The notes beneath the pieces are model-generated. The model saw only the letters and a list, made by a program, of their open reading frames with translations. It had not been told where the DNA came from and did not search any database. From Hyphomicrobiales bacterium (GTDB lineage Bacteria; Pseudomonadota; Alphaproteobacteria; Rhizobiales; Rhizobiaceae), in assembly GCA_900473205.1 (NCBI GenBank), contig UCLB01000020.1, positions 62,001 through 126,000 of the forward strand: a DNA stretch of 64,000 nucleotides. Direction: 5' to 3'. Shown here in pieces: positions 18,967 through 28,231 of the stretch. The first letter of the stretch is position 1. Each line of letters opens with the position of its first letter. Position numbers and translations under genes: made by a program.

Positions 18967-20320
18967 TATTCTGGTCGTAGATGACGAAGCGGATATCCGC
19001 GAAATCGTAGCCGGTATTTTGTCCGATGAAGGCCATGAAACCCGCATGGCGTTCGATAGCGACAGTGCGCTTGCTGCCATTTCCGAACGCGTGCCGCGCC
19101 TGATCTTTCTGGATATCTGGATGCAGGGCAGCAAGCTGGATGGTCTGGCGCTTTTGGACGAGATCAAGAGCCGTCACCCCGACCTTCCGGTGGTGATGAT
19201 TTCCGGCCACGGCAATATCGAAACCGCAGTCAATGCCATCAAGCGCGGCGCTTTCGACTTCATCGAAAAGCCGTTCAAGGCCGACCGCCTCATTCTCATT
19301 GCCGAACGTGCCTTGGAAAACTCCAAGCTCAAGCGCGAGGTATCCGAGCTAAAAAAGCGCACGGGCGACGCTGTTGAATTGATTGGCGCGTCGCTTGCCG
19401 TTTCGCAACTTCGCCAGACAATCGACCGTGTGTCGCCCACCAACAGCCGCATCATGATACTCGGCCCCTCCGGCTCCGGCAAGGAGTTGGTGGCGCGTAT
19501 GATCCATAAGAAGTCGTCGCGTGCGACGGGCCCTTTCGTGGCGCTGAATGCCGCAACGATCACACCCGACCGCATGGAAATCGCGCTGTTTGGCACCGAA
19601 GGCCTGCCGGGCCAGCCGCGCAAGGTGGGCGCGCTGGAAGAGGCGCATCGCGGGGTTCTTTATCTGGATGAAGTCGGTGAAATGCCGCGCGAGACGCAGA
19701 ACAAGATTTTGCGCGTTCTCGTGGATCAGCAGTTCGAGCGCGTCGGCGGCGGTAAGCGGGTGAAGGTCGATGTCCGCATCATCTCGTCCACGGCCCATAA
19801 TCTCGAAGGCCTGATCGCCGACGGGCTGTTCCGCGAAGACCTCTATCACCGTCTGGCCGTCGTTCCGGTCAAGGTTCCGGCTCTGTCGGAGCGTCGCGAG
19901 GATATTCCGTTTCTGGTCGATATGTTCATGCGCCAGATTTCCGAGCAGGCGGGTATTCGCCCGCGGAAGATCGGTGATGACGCCATGGCTGTTCTTCAGA
20001 CGCATGACTGGCCGGGCAATATCCGCCAGTTGCGCAACAACATCGAACGCCTGATGATTCTGGCGCGTCCCGAGGGTGGTGATACGCCGATTTCAGCGGA
20101 TATGCTGCCGGCCGATATTGGCGACATGCTGCCCAAGATCGCGGCGCAGGGTGATCAGCACATCATGACGCTGCCCCTGCGCGAAGCACGCGAGATGTTC
20201 GAACGGGATTATCTCGTCGCACAGATCAACCGGTTCGGCGGCAATATTTCCCGCACTGCGGAATTTGTCGGCATGGAACGGTCGGCGCTGCATCGCAAAT
20301 TGAAATCGCTCGGCGTATAA
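18956..20320 (+). CDS. ntrX: Response regulator NtrX, without a canonical GAFTGA loop
   Basis: A 454-residue NtrC-like regulator. The receiver starts MASDILVVDDEADIREIV and has phospho-acceptor Asp in LIFLDIWMQG. The AAA+ domain has Walker A GPSGSGKE and Walker B LYLDEVGEMP, and the C-terminus carries a Fis-type HTH (NISRTAEFVGMERSALHRKLKSLG). Where NtrC has GAFTGA, this protein has LFGTEGLPGQPRKVGALEEA, so the sigma-54 contact loop is missing, as reported for rhizobial NtrX. It therefore may not activate sigma-54 promoters in the usual way. I chose the ATG at 18956 (AAGGAAG upstream) over a TTG two codons earlier. Confidence 0.95.
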   Translation: MASDILVVDDEADIREIVAGILSDEGHETRMAFDSDSALAAISERVPRLIFLDIWMQGSKLDGLALLDEIKSRHPDLPVVMISGHGNIETAVNAIKRGAFDFIEKPFKADRLILIAERALENSKLKREVSELKKRTGDAVELIGASLAVSQLRQTIDRVSPTNSRIMILGPSGSGKELVARMIHKKSSRATGPFVALNAATITPDRMEIALFGTEGLPGQPRKVGALEEAHRGVLYLDEVGEMPRETQNKILRVLVDQQFERVGGGKRVKVDVRIISSTAHNLEGLIADGLFREDLYHRLAVVPVKVPALSERREDIPFLVDMFMRQISEQAGIRPRKIGDDAMAVLQTHDWPGNIRQLRNNIERLMILARPEGGDTPISADMLPADIGDMLPKIAAQGDQHIMTLPLREAREMFERDYLVAQINRFGGNISRTAEFVGMERSALHRKLKSLGV

Positions 20321-20357
20321 CGATCCAAAATTACCATCTGGTCCGTAGAGAGAGCGT

Positions 20358-21734
20358 ATGAAAGTCATCATTTGCGGCGCAGGCCAGGTGGGTTACGGCA
20401 TTGCGGAGCAATTGTCGCGCGAGGATAACGAAGTCTCCGTCATCGATACTTCGGCAGCACTGATCGCGGCGATTACTGAAACGCTCGACGTACGCGGCTA
20501 TGTCGGCCATGGCGCACATCCAGATATGCTGGCCAAGGCAGGTGCCGATCAGGCCGATATGATTATCGCCGTGACGCTTTACGACGAAATCAACATCGTT
20601 GCCTGCGAAGTGGCGCATGCGCTGTTTAGCGTCCCGACCAAGGTCGCCCGCATCCGCGACCAGAGCTATCTCCAGCCGGAGTATGGCGATCTCTTCAGCC
20701 GCGAGAACATGTCCATCGATGTGACGATTTCGCCCGAGATCGAGGTCGGCAAGATGGTGCTGCGCCGCATCGCCTTTCCGGGCGCGACGGATGTCGTGCG
20801 CTTTGCCGATGACAATGTCTTCATGCTGGCCATCGAGTGCATGGAAAATTGCCCGGTCGTCAACACGCCATTGCAGCAGCTCAGCAATCTCTTCCCCGAT
20901 CTCGTTGCAACCGTGGTCGGCGTCTATCGCAACGGCCATTTGAAGGCCATCGATTCCTCTGAGCAGTTGCGCACCGGTGATCTGGCCTATGTCATCTGCC
21001 AGAAGGAGCATGCGCGCCGAACACTTGGCCTGTTTGGTCATGAGGAGAAGGAAGCAGGCCGCATCGTCATCGCTGGCGGCGGCAACATCGGGCAGTATGT
21101 CGCCCGTTCCATCGAGGAGTTTCAGCCCAAGACGCGGGTGAAGATCATTGAATCTGACCGGGAGCGCGCCATCGCCGCATCCGAAAAGCTGAACTCGACC
21201 ATCGTTCTGAATGGCTCGGTGCTGGATCAGAAAATCCTGCATCAGGCGGATATTCAGGATGCGGACCTGATCGTCACGCTGACCAATAACGACCAGACCA
21301 ATATTCTCGGCGCCGTCATGGCAAAGCAGATGGGCTGCAAGTCCAACCTTGCTTTGCTGAACGGCCCGTCTTTCCACGATGTGGCAAAGTCGCTGGCGCT
21401 CGATGCCTATATCAACCCGCGCGCTGTGACGATTTCACGGGTGCTGCAGCATGTCCGCAAAGGTCGCATTCGCTCGGTCTATGCGGTGCAGCGTGGCAAT
21501 GGCGAAATCATCGAGGCCGAAGCGCTGGAGACATCGCCGCTGGTAGGGCAGGCGCTGCGGGATCTGGCCTTGCCGGATAGCGTCCGCATCGGCGTCATCT
21601 ACCGTGACAAGAAAGTCATCAGGCCGGATGGAGGCACGAAAATCAAGGCCAAGGATCGCGTCATTCTTTTTGCTTCGGCGGATGCTGTGCGAGAGGTGGA
21701 ACAGCTATTCCGTGTATCTATTCAATATTTCTAA
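20358..21734 (+). CDS. trkA: Trk potassium-uptake regulatory subunit TrkA
   Basis: Peripheral NAD(H)-binding subunit that gates the Trk potassium channel. The 458 residues are two tandem halves, each with an RCK-N Rossmann domain (MKVIICGAGQVGYGIAEQLSRE and RIVIAGGGNIGQYVARSIEE) followed by a TrkA_C domain. AGAGAG precedes the ATG. It follows ntrX by 37 bases and precedes hfq in the order known from other Rhizobiales. The membrane subunit TrkH is not in this window. Confidence 0.96.
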   Translation: MKVIICGAGQVGYGIAEQLSREDNEVSVIDTSAALIAAITETLDVRGYVGHGAHPDMLAKAGADQADMIIAVTLYDEINIVACEVAHALFSVPTKVARIRDQSYLQPEYGDLFSRENMSIDVTISPEIEVGKMVLRRIAFPGATDVVRFADDNVFMLAIECMENCPVVNTPLQQLSNLFPDLVATVVGVYRNGHLKAIDSSEQLRTGDLAYVICQKEHARRTLGLFGHEEKEAGRIVIAGGGNIGQYVARSIEEFQPKTRVKIIESDRERAIAASEKLNSTIVLNGSVLDQKILHQADIQDADLIVTLTNNDQTNILGAVMAKQMGCKSNLALLNGPSFHDVAKSLALDAYINPRAVTISRVLQHVRKGRIRSVYAVQRGNGEIIEAEALETSPLVGQALRDLALPDSVRIGVIYRDKKVIRPDGGTKIKAKDRVILFASADAVREVEQLFRVSIQYF

Positions 21735-21922
21735 AACATTGGCTTTGAATTGAAAAAAGCTCTCCCTAGTAAATCCGGGTAAGTTTTTCGACATTGCGGA
21801 ACAGATCGTGATTTGATACCAGAGTTGCTGATCGGCTGACTGGGGACGAGGTTCAACCGATCCTATTATTGATTGTTTATTTCCCGGTCTCCCATCCGGG
21901 CAAAAAAGAAAGAATCGGCGCC

Positions 21923-22165
21923 ATGGCGGAACGTTCTCAAAACCTGCAAGATCTTTTCCTGAACACTGTTCGCAAGCAAAAGATTTCGTTGACGATTTTC
22001 CTTATCAACGGTGTCAAGCTCACGGGCGTTGTTACCTCCTTCGACAATTTCTGCGTTCTTCTGCGTAGGGATGGGCATTCCCAGCTCGTTTACAAGCACG
22101 CGATCTCGACCATCATGCCGGGCCAGCCGATGCAGATGTTCGAGTCGGAAGAGGGCGCTGCGTAA
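21923..22165 (+). CDS. hfq: RNA chaperone Hfq
   Basis: An 80-residue Sm-like protein that forms hexamers and pairs small RNAs with mRNAs. The Sm1 core reads [20 protein letters not shown], with [20 protein letters not shown] as Sm2 including the YKHA motif of the poly-U site. It starts [11 protein letters not shown], as in other rhizobial Hfq, so I took the ATG at 21923, with AAAGAAAGAA upstream. The in-frame codon at 21869 would add 18 unrelated residues. hflX follows closely, a widely conserved pair. Confidence 0.97.
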   Translation: MAERSQNLQDLFLNTVRKQKISLTIFLINGVKLTGVVTSFDNFCVLLRRDGHSQLVYKHAISTIMPGQPMQMFESEEGAA

Positions 22166-22386
22166 CAGCGCACTCAACCGCAAGTCGATAATCAAATCTT
22201 GAATTGCCAGACAACGGAACCTTAGACAGGCCCCGTTGTTTTGCATTATATGCGCTTTCGTTTATCAACGGCGCTGTCTGGATCGGTTCCAGCTTTTTTA
22301 AAACACTCGAAAGGTGCGGGCACATTTCTACACGCGACACATCGAATGAATCCATCATCCCTGAGCAGGAAAAGCACCGGGATGAT

Positions 22387-23715
22387 ATGCGCGCGGTGGT
22401 TATTATCCCGGTCTTGAAGCAGGGCCGAAATCCCAAGGAACCGTCGGCCACGACGCCGCCCCGCTCCATGGAAGCGAAGCTTGAGGAAGCCAAGGGGCTG
22501 GCTCTGGCCATTGATCTGCATATTTCCCAAGGTCTCATCGTTCCCGTCAATCAGCCTCGGCCTGCCACGCTGTTCGGCACTGGCAAAATTGAAGAAATCG
22601 GCCATCTGCTGGATGAAACGAATTCGGGTCTGGTCATCATCGACCACCCGCTGACGCCTGTGCAGCAGCGCAATCTTGAAAAGCAGTGGAACGCCAAGGT
22701 CATCGACCGCACCGGTCTGATCCTTGAAATCTTCGGTCGTCGCGCCTCCACCAAGGAAGGCACGCTTCAGGTCGATCTCGCCCACCTGAATTACCAGAAG
22801 GGCCGCCTCGTCAGAAGCTGGACCCACCTTGAGCGTCAGCGCGGTGGTGCTGGCTTCATGGGTGGTCCGGGTGAAACGCAGATCGAAGCCGACCGTCGCT
22901 TGCTGCAGGACCGCATCGTCAAGCTGGAAAAAGAGCTGGAACAGGTGGTTCGCACGCGCCAGCTTCACCGCGCCAAGCGACGCAAGGTGCCGCATCCCAT
23001 CGTCGCTCTGGTCGGCTATACCAACGCCGGAAAATCCACGCTGTTCAACCGCATTACCGGTGCTGGCGTGCTGGCCGAAGACATGCTCTTCGCCACGCTC
23101 GACCCAACCCTTCGCCGCATGAAGTTGCCGCATGGGCGCACCGTTATTCTCTCGGACACGGTCGGTTTCATTTCCGATCTGCCGACGCATCTCGTAGCTG
23201 CTTTCCGTGCCACGCTCGAAGAGGTGCTGGAAGCCGACCTTATTCTTCACGTCCGCGATATGTCCGATCCTGACAATGGCGCGCAGTCTGCAGACGTTCT
23301 GCGCATCCTCGGCGATCTCGGCATCGATGAAAAAGTTGCAGACGAGAAAATCATCGAGGTCTGGAACAAGGTCGACAGGCTCGATCTGGAAACCCATGAC
23401 GCGATTCTGCACAAGGCAGAAGGCCGTGCCAATGTCCGCGCCGTTTCCGCCATCACGGGCGAGGGCGTCGATAAGTTGATGGACGAGGTTTCTCGACGCC
23501 TTTCCGGCGTTTTGACGGAAACCACAGTGGTCCTCAATGTCGAGCAATTGCAGTTTCTGTCGTGGGTCTACAACAATGCTGTTGTCGATACCCGCGAAGA
23601 CAATGAGGACGGCTCGGTGACCCTGGAAGTGCGCCTTTCCGAAGCGCAGGCTCTGGAGCTGGAACGCCGTCTGGGCAAGGTGCAGAAGGCTGACACGGAA
23701 GACTGGGAACGCTAG
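22387..23715 (+). CDS. hflX: Ribosome-dissociating GTPase HflX
   Basis: Translational GTPase that splits stalled or heat-damaged ribosomes. It has an N-terminal HflX nucleotide-binding-like domain (ATLFGTGKIEEIGHLL ... VIDRTGLILEIFGRRA), a coiled linker with GGAGFMGGPGETQIEADRRLL, and a G domain with GYTNAGKST (G1), DTVGFI (G3) and NKVD (G4). With the ATG at 22387 it is 443 residues. The frame is open further upstream, and residues before this ATG (TRDTSNESIIPEQEKHRDD) look protein-like, so an earlier non-ATG start near 22324 is possible. Confidence 0.9.
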   Translation: MRAVVIIPVLKQGRNPKEPSATTPPRSMEAKLEEAKGLALAIDLHISQGLIVPVNQPRPATLFGTGKIEEIGHLLDETNSGLVIIDHPLTPVQQRNLEKQWNAKVIDRTGLILEIFGRRASTKEGTLQVDLAHLNYQKGRLVRSWTHLERQRGGAGFMGGPGETQIEADRRLLQDRIVKLEKELEQVVRTRQLHRAKRRKVPHPIVALVGYTNAGKSTLFNRITGAGVLAEDMLFATLDPTLRRMKLPHGRTVILSDTVGFISDLPTHLVAAFRATLEEVLEADLILHVRDMSDPDNGAQSADVLRILGDLGIDEKVADEKIIEVWNKVDRLDLETHDAILHKAEGRANVRAVSAITGEGVDKLMDEVSRRLSGVLTETTVVLNVEQLQFLSWVYNNAVVDTREDNEDGSVTLEVRLSEAQALELERRLGKVQKADTEDWER

Positions 23716-23883
23716 GGCGAGGTTTTTTTACCGTTTGGTTGAAAAAACGTGCATGCGTTCATAAGGAAAAGCTTTTGGCACATAACTGTTATGCGCCGCA
23801 TGCAACCAATAGTCCCTTTTTTGTTAGGGTTTCGTAATCGCCTCTATGTGATAATGTCGCTCAATTCATACGAGTTGACGAGA

Positions 23884-25071
23884 ATGTTTCAACCTTTAGA
23901 CCTTAATACAGTTTTGCTGCTTCACAAGCTTTCCTTCTTCGTGGCAGCAATGTGCTTTTTGTATGTGCGTTCTCAGTCGCGTGAGAGCGTTGGGCTCGGT
24001 TTTCTGGCGCTTGGCTTTTTTCTGGTCGCCATGGCGTCCACACTTGTCAGCATCGGCAAGCTTTTAAACGGATATGAAAGTCTTCTGTCGCTGGCTGGCA
24101 GCTTTGCGGGTTTGGTCGGATACTCGATCTTCTGGATCGGCACGTGCCGTATCAGCACGCAAAGACTGCGGCGCAGGGAATGGCTGGTTCTGTGTGTTCC
24201 GGTTTTGGTTTGCGCCGTGCTTCTTGGCTCCGGCCTTTACGTTTTCTCGGAAGCCAGAACCACCGCGTTCCAGACCACGGCGGCAGTTCTTCTGCTCGCT
24301 GCCGCTTACACCGTCTACACGGATCGCCTGATCGAGCCACTTCCTGTGCGAAAGACGCTTGCCGCGACCATCGCCTTTGCCGCCTTTCTCAGCGCGCTCG
24401 TGGTCGTCGGCGTTCTCCTTCCCAAGATCGCGCTTGTCTCTTCCAGAAACGCATTCTTCGTTTCCATCGTTTGCCACTTCGCCATTGCCGTCTTCGTGCT
24501 TGCATTGGTGAAGGAACGGGCGGAAGAGAGATTGCGGCGGCTGGCCGATCTTGATGTGCTGACGGGCGTCCCCAACCGTCGATCCTTTTCAGAACATTTG
24601 CCGGAGCAGATGCGTCAGGGCGATGTCATCGTCATGATCGATATCGATTACTTCAAGCGCATCAATGACGGCTTCGGCCATCTGGCTGGCGATGAGGTGC
24701 TTGTGCGTGTGGCGCGGGAACTATCTGCCCGTATTCGGCCCAATGACAGTTTTGCGCGCTTTGGCGGCGAAGAGTTCATTCTGTTCATGCCCGCCACGGG
24801 CGAGAGTGACGCCGAAACGCTGGCCGAAAGCCTCCGCCAACTCGTCAGTTCCATCAAGCATCTGATCGACGACCAGAAGGTTGTTGCTACGTTGAGCATG
24901 GGACTCGCGGTCTGCGAAGAGAAGAATTGCACACCGCATGCGCTGATGAAAATGGCAGACACAGCGCTTTATGCCTCGAAGGCTGGCGGGCGCGACAGGC
25001 TGACTGTCTATCGCGCGGAGGAGTTCTCCAAGGATTCGTCGCTATCGAACAATGTGCGCCACGCCGGTTGA
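23884..25071 (+). CDS. Membrane-bound diguanylate cyclase (GGDEF)
   Basis: A 395-residue protein with six or so hydrophobic segments in the first 215 residues and a C-terminal GGDEF domain (about 225-380) that makes cyclic di-GMP. The active-site motif is GGEEF, with substrate-binding DIDYFKRINDGFGHLAGD before it, so it should be active. No clear RxxD inhibitory site is visible just before the motif. Start choice is uncertain: ATG at 23884 begins MFQPLDLN; 23854 (MSLNSYEL) is also possible. No partner gene is adjacent, and the signal sensed by the membrane part is unknown. Confidence 0.88.
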   Translation: MFQPLDLNTVLLLHKLSFFVAAMCFLYVRSQSRESVGLGFLALGFFLVAMASTLVSIGKLLNGYESLLSLAGSFAGLVGYSIFWIGTCRISTQRLRRREWLVLCVPVLVCAVLLGSGLYVFSEARTTAFQTTAAVLLLAAAYTVYTDRLIEPLPVRKTLAATIAFAAFLSALVVVGVLLPKIALVSSRNAFFVSIVCHFAIAVFVLALVKERAEERLRRLADLDVLTGVPNRRSFSEHLPEQMRQGDVIVMIDIDYFKRINDGFGHLAGDEVLVRVARELSARIRPNDSFARFGGEEFILFMPATGESDAETLAESLRQLVSSIKHLIDDQKVVATLSMGLAVCEEKNCTPHALMKMADTALYASKAGGRDRLTVYRAEEFSKDSSLSNNVRHAG

Positions 25072-25087
25072 GGCTTGGCGCGCGGCG

Positions 25088-25924
25088 TTAATCCGCTAGC
25101 TGACGCTCGATAGCTTTGGCAGACTGCCAAAGCTCTTCCATTCGCTCCAAAGTCGCCGCCTCCAGCGTCTCGCCATTTTCGGCCAGCGATGTCTCTATGT
25201 GATGGAAACGACGGCGGAACTTGGTGTTGGTTCCCCGCAGCGCATTTTCGGGATCGGTCTTCACATGGCGGCCGATGTTGACCAGTGCGAAAATCAGATC
25301 GCCCAACTCATCCGCCACCTTTTCCGACTTGCCCTCGGCCAGAGCCTCGCGCAGTTCCCGAACTTCTTCTTCGATCTTGTCGAGAATCGGCTCGGGTGCC
25401 GACCAGTCGAAGCCGACGCGTGCGGCTTGCTCCTGAAGTTTCAGCGCTTCCGTCAGCGCCGGTTGGGTGCGCTGGATGGAGCAGAGAAAACCAGCCTTGA
25501 AATCATCGCCCAGCCCGCTCTTGGCGCGGCGTTCCGCACGCTCCCGCTTCTCCTGCGCCTTGATGACGTCCCACTGGATTTTGACCGATTCTGCCGTATC
25601 GGCTGCTGACACCGCAAAGACATGCGGGTGGCGGCGGATCATTTTGGATGTCACGGCATGGACGACATCGCCGAAAGAAAACTCGCCCATCTCTTCGGCA
25701 ATGCGTGAATGGAACACGACCTGCAGCAGCAAATCCCCAAGCTCGTCGCAAAGGTCGTCCATATCGTTGCGCTCGATGGCATCCGCCACCTCATAGGCTT
25801 CCACGACGGTATAGGGCTTGATCGTCTCGAATGTCTGCACGATGTCCCAGGGGCATCCCGTTTCCGGCTGGCGCAGTGCTTCCATGATCTCGATGAGACG
25901 GGAAATATCCTTCGAGGCTTCCAT
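25088..25924 (-). CDS. mazG: Nucleoside triphosphate pyrophosphohydrolase MazG
   Basis: House-cleaning NTP pyrophosphatase with two MazG domains over 278 residues. The first has CPWDIVQTFETIKPYTVVEAYEVADAIE and the metal-binding DELGDLLLQVVFH; the second has EEEVRELREALAEG and DELGDLIFALVNIGRH. Both EExxE/ExxD metal sites look intact. It ends 16 bases from the end of the convergent diguanylate cyclase gene and follows the deaminase gene on the same strand after 25 bases, so these two are likely co-transcribed. Confidence 0.95.
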   Translation of the reverse strand: MEASKDISRLIEIMEALRQPETGCPWDIVQTFETIKPYTVVEAYEVADAIERNDMDDLCDELGDLLLQVVFHSRIAEEMGEFSFGDVVHAVTSKMIRRHPHVFAVSAADTAESVKIQWDVIKAQEKRERAERRAKSGLGDDFKAGFLCSIQRTQPALTEALKLQEQAARVGFDWSAPEPILDKIEEEVRELREALAEGKSEKVADELGDLIFALVNIGRHVKTDPENALRGTNTKFRRRFHHIETSLAENGETLEAATLERMEELWQSAKAIERQLAD

Positions 25925-25949
25925 ATGATTTTGCTTTCTGCGGAGAGTG

Positions 25950-26537
25950 TCAGTTCAGGGGAATGTTGTTGTCGCCCTTGGACGACTGGTAGTTCACCGA
26001 CAGGTCATCATAGGCCGCCTTGATGCGCGCCGTCTGCTCCCTGAGTTTCGACTTGAGCGGATCTTCCAGATTTTCCACCAGGTCGGAAATGAAATAGGAA
26101 TTCCAGAACGCATTGTTGCGGCGATAACCGCCGGGCTCCAGACCGAAAACCTCTTTCAGGATTTTCAGATCATGCGGAATGGCGAAAGCATCGCGAGAAT
26201 CTTCATGGCTGAAGAAGGAGTAGAAATTATCGAAGCCAGCCCATGTGATAGCGGACATGCACATGGTGCAAGGTTCATGGGTCGATAGGAAAATCAGATC
26301 CTTGGTGTTCGGCTTTTCGCCAAGCTCATAAAAACGCTTAAGCGTGTGCACTTCGCCATGCCACAGCGGATTCTCGAGTTCGTTGTTGGTCTCCGCCACC
26401 ACCAGTGACAGGTCGGATTTGCGCAGGATGGCTGCGCCGAAAACCTTGTTTCCGAGCGACACGCCGCGTGCGGTCAGAGGTAGGATATCGTTCTCGATAA
26501 CATCGAGCAGGCGTGACGCTATGGTGTGTTCAGTCAA
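25950..26537 (-). CDS. Zinc-dependent nucleoside/cytosine deaminase-family protein
   Basis: A 195-residue protein of the cytidine/deoxycytidylate deaminase superfamily, with zinc ligands and proton shuttle in HGEVH and PCTMCMSA separated by about 30 residues. The substrate is not predictable from these motifs. The best start is a TTG at 26537 (LTEHTIASRLLDVIEND), because the upstream extension to another TTG at 26609 looks non-conserved. It is divergent from cysG across a 227-base AT-rich gap. mazG follows downstream; the pairing suggests nucleotide clean-up, which is inference. Confidence 0.8.
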   Translation of the reverse strand: MTEHTIASRLLDVIENDILPLTARGVSLGNKVFGAAILRKSDLSLVVAETNNELENPLWHGEVHTLKRFYELGEKPNTKDLIFLSTHEPCTMCMSAITWAGFDNFYSFFSHEDSRDAFAIPHDLKILKEVFGLEPGGYRRNNAFWNSYFISDLVENLEDPLKSKLREQTARIKAAYDDLSVNYQSSKGDNNIPLN

Positions 26538-26728
26538 GGTATTTTTCCCGTTCGAGTAATGCCTGTTTATTGGCCAATTTTGGACGAATTCTGCCGATAA
26601 AATGCACAAAATTTGTAGAAAATGTGTGGAATTACAACAGCGTGACGTTTTTTTGTCATCGGTTTGTTTTCCTCCAAATCTGCGCTTGCCGAGAAATAAA
26701 AATCTACTGCACTATAGCAAGCGAATTT

Positions 26729-26740
26729 CTGTACCTTCAA
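26729..26740 (+). promoter_or_regulatory. 12-base motif upstream of cysG, shared with fpr
   Basis: CTGTACCTTCAA ends 24 bases before the cysG ATG and occurs again, identical, at 30799-30810 upstream of fpr. The same strand, position and short distance to a start codon suggest a common regulatory site or promoter element for siroheme/sulfite and ferredoxin-reductase genes. No known factor is named by this motif to me. Confidence 0.45.
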
Positions 26741-26764
26741 TCCTTGCGCTCGATCGGACATAGT

Positions 26765-28231
26765 ATGGGCATGCTTCAAAACGCTTCAGATAGGGCTGAT
26801 CAACGGCTTACGACTTTTCCTGCCTTTTTCAAGGTGGACCAGCGTCCTGTCGCGGTTTTTGGAAATGGCGACGAAGCCTTTGCCAAGGTCAGACTGCTTC
26901 TCAACACGAGCGCTGAAATTCGCGCCTTTGCCGATGAGCCGCAGGCTGACTACGCCGCGCTGCTTTCGCAAGGTCAGGTCGCTCACCACCCCATTCCATT
27001 CTCGCCGGAACTGGTAGATGGCATGGTCCTCGTTTTTGCCGCGACCGGGCATGAGGCACTGGATCGCCAGATCGTTGACGCTGCCCGCGCAAAGTCCATT
27101 CCCGCCAATGCTGTCGATCAGCCCGGCTACTGTGATTTCTACACGCCCGGCCTCGTGTCTCGCGCACCGCTCGCCGTTGCCATCTGTACCGAAGGGGCAG
27201 GGCCGGTTCTGGGCCAGATGGTGCGTGCGCGTATCGAACAGATGCTGGCGCCGTCGCTCGGTCGCCTTGCGCGTCTTGCCGTTGAATATCGTGATGCCGC
27301 GGAACGCAGCATTCCCAAGGGTGCGCTTCGCCGCAACTTCTGGCGTCGTTTCTTCTCGGGTGGCGTCGCGGATGCCGTGGCGCTCAATGATATCGACACC
27401 GCCCACAGCGCCGCAGCCAAGCTGCTGGCCTCGCCGGAAAGCCCCGAGGGTTATGTTTGGCTGGTGGGTGCAGGTCCGGGCGCGAAAGATTTGCTGACGC
27501 TGCGGGCGCAGCGCGTTCTGATGCAGGCCGATGTCATCGTTTATGATGCGCTGGTGCCGCATGAAATCGTGGATATGGGGCGTCGCGATGCCGAGCGCCT
27601 GTCCGTTGGCAAGCGTAAGGGCTGTCATTCCAAATCCCAGTCCGACATCAACAAGCTGTTGGTGTCGCTGGGCGAAGAAGGCAAGCGCGTCGTGCGCCTT
27701 AAATCCGGTGATCCGCTGATCTATGGTCGCGCAGCCGAGGAAATGGCGGCGTTGCGTGAGGCTGGCATCGGTTATGAAATCGTGCCGGGCATTACGTCCG
27801 CTTTCGCTGCTGCCGCCGATTTCGAACTGCCGCTGACCCTTCGCGGTGTTGCGTCCTCGCTGATCTTCACCACAGGCCACGATCTGGCGGGCGATGTGCT
27901 GCCTGATTGGGCGCGGCTTGCCGTGTCTGGCGCAACGATTGCCGTCTATATGGGTCGCTCCGTGGCTGCTTCGGTTGCCACACGCTTGATGAATGCGGGA
28001 CTCAACGCAGACACGACGGTTGCCGTGATTGAGAACGCCAGCCGGTCCTATCGCCGTCTCATGCACGGTACATTGAAGGATTTGCCAGCACTGGAACATC
28101 GCGATGAACTCAGCGGTCCGGTCATGGTCATCATCGGTGATGCGGTTGCCGGTGCGAATTTAGGACGGTCTGAGGCGCTGGTTGCGGCTGGCACGGTTTC
28201 GGACCTGAAGCAGGAGTATGCAAATGGTTGA
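26765..28231 (+). CDS. cysG: Siroheme synthase CysG (multifunctional)
   Basis: A 488-residue enzyme that makes siroheme for sulfite or nitrite reductase. The N-terminal half is precorrin-2 dehydrogenase/ferrochelatase (RPVAVFGNGDEAFAKVRLLL), and the C-terminal half is uroporphyrinogen-III C-methyltransferase (VWLVGAGPGAKDLLTLRAQRVLMQADVIVYD, then RLKSGDPLIYGRAAEE and VPGITSAFAAAA). The frame is open upstream, but residues before MGMLQN are not family-like; the ATG at 26771 is an equally good start. It overlaps the DUF2849 gene by 8 bases and heads the sulfite-reduction operon. Confidence 0.95.
   Translation: MGMLQNASDRADQRLTTFPAFFKVDQRPVAVFGNGDEAFAKVRLLLNTSAEIRAFADEPQADYAALLSQGQVAHHPIPFSPELVDGMVLVFAATGHEALDRQIVDAARAKSIPANAVDQPGYCDFYTPGLVSRAPLAVAICTEGAGPVLGQMVRARIEQMLAPSLGRLARLAVEYRDAAERSIPKGALRRNFWRRFFSGGVADAVALNDIDTAHSAAAKLLASPESPEGYVWLVGAGPGAKDLLTLRAQRVLMQADVIVYDALVPHEIVDMGRRDAERLSVGKRKGCHSKSQSDINKLLVSLGEEGKRVVRLKSGDPLIYGRAAEEMAALREAGIGYEIVPGITSAFAAAADFELPLTLRGVASSLIFTTGHDLAGDVLPDWARLAVSGATIAVYMGRSVAASVATRLMNAGLNADTTVAVIENASRSYRRLMHGTLKDLPALEHRDELSGPVMVIIGDAVAGANLGRSEALVAAGTVSDLKQEYANG

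Noticed and set aside
21841-21870. GAGGTTCAACCGATCC resembling a tRNA T-loop
   Set aside because: No acceptor, D or anticodon stems can be formed around it before hfq.
23722-23748. GTTTTTT...AAAAAAC inverted repeat after hflX as a terminator
   Set aside because: An A/T-only stem with no GC-rich part; too weak to call.
23771-23790. TTGGCACATAACTGTTATGC as a sigma-54 promoter
   Set aside because: The -24 TGGCAC is fine but no TTGCW -12 element follows at the right spacing.
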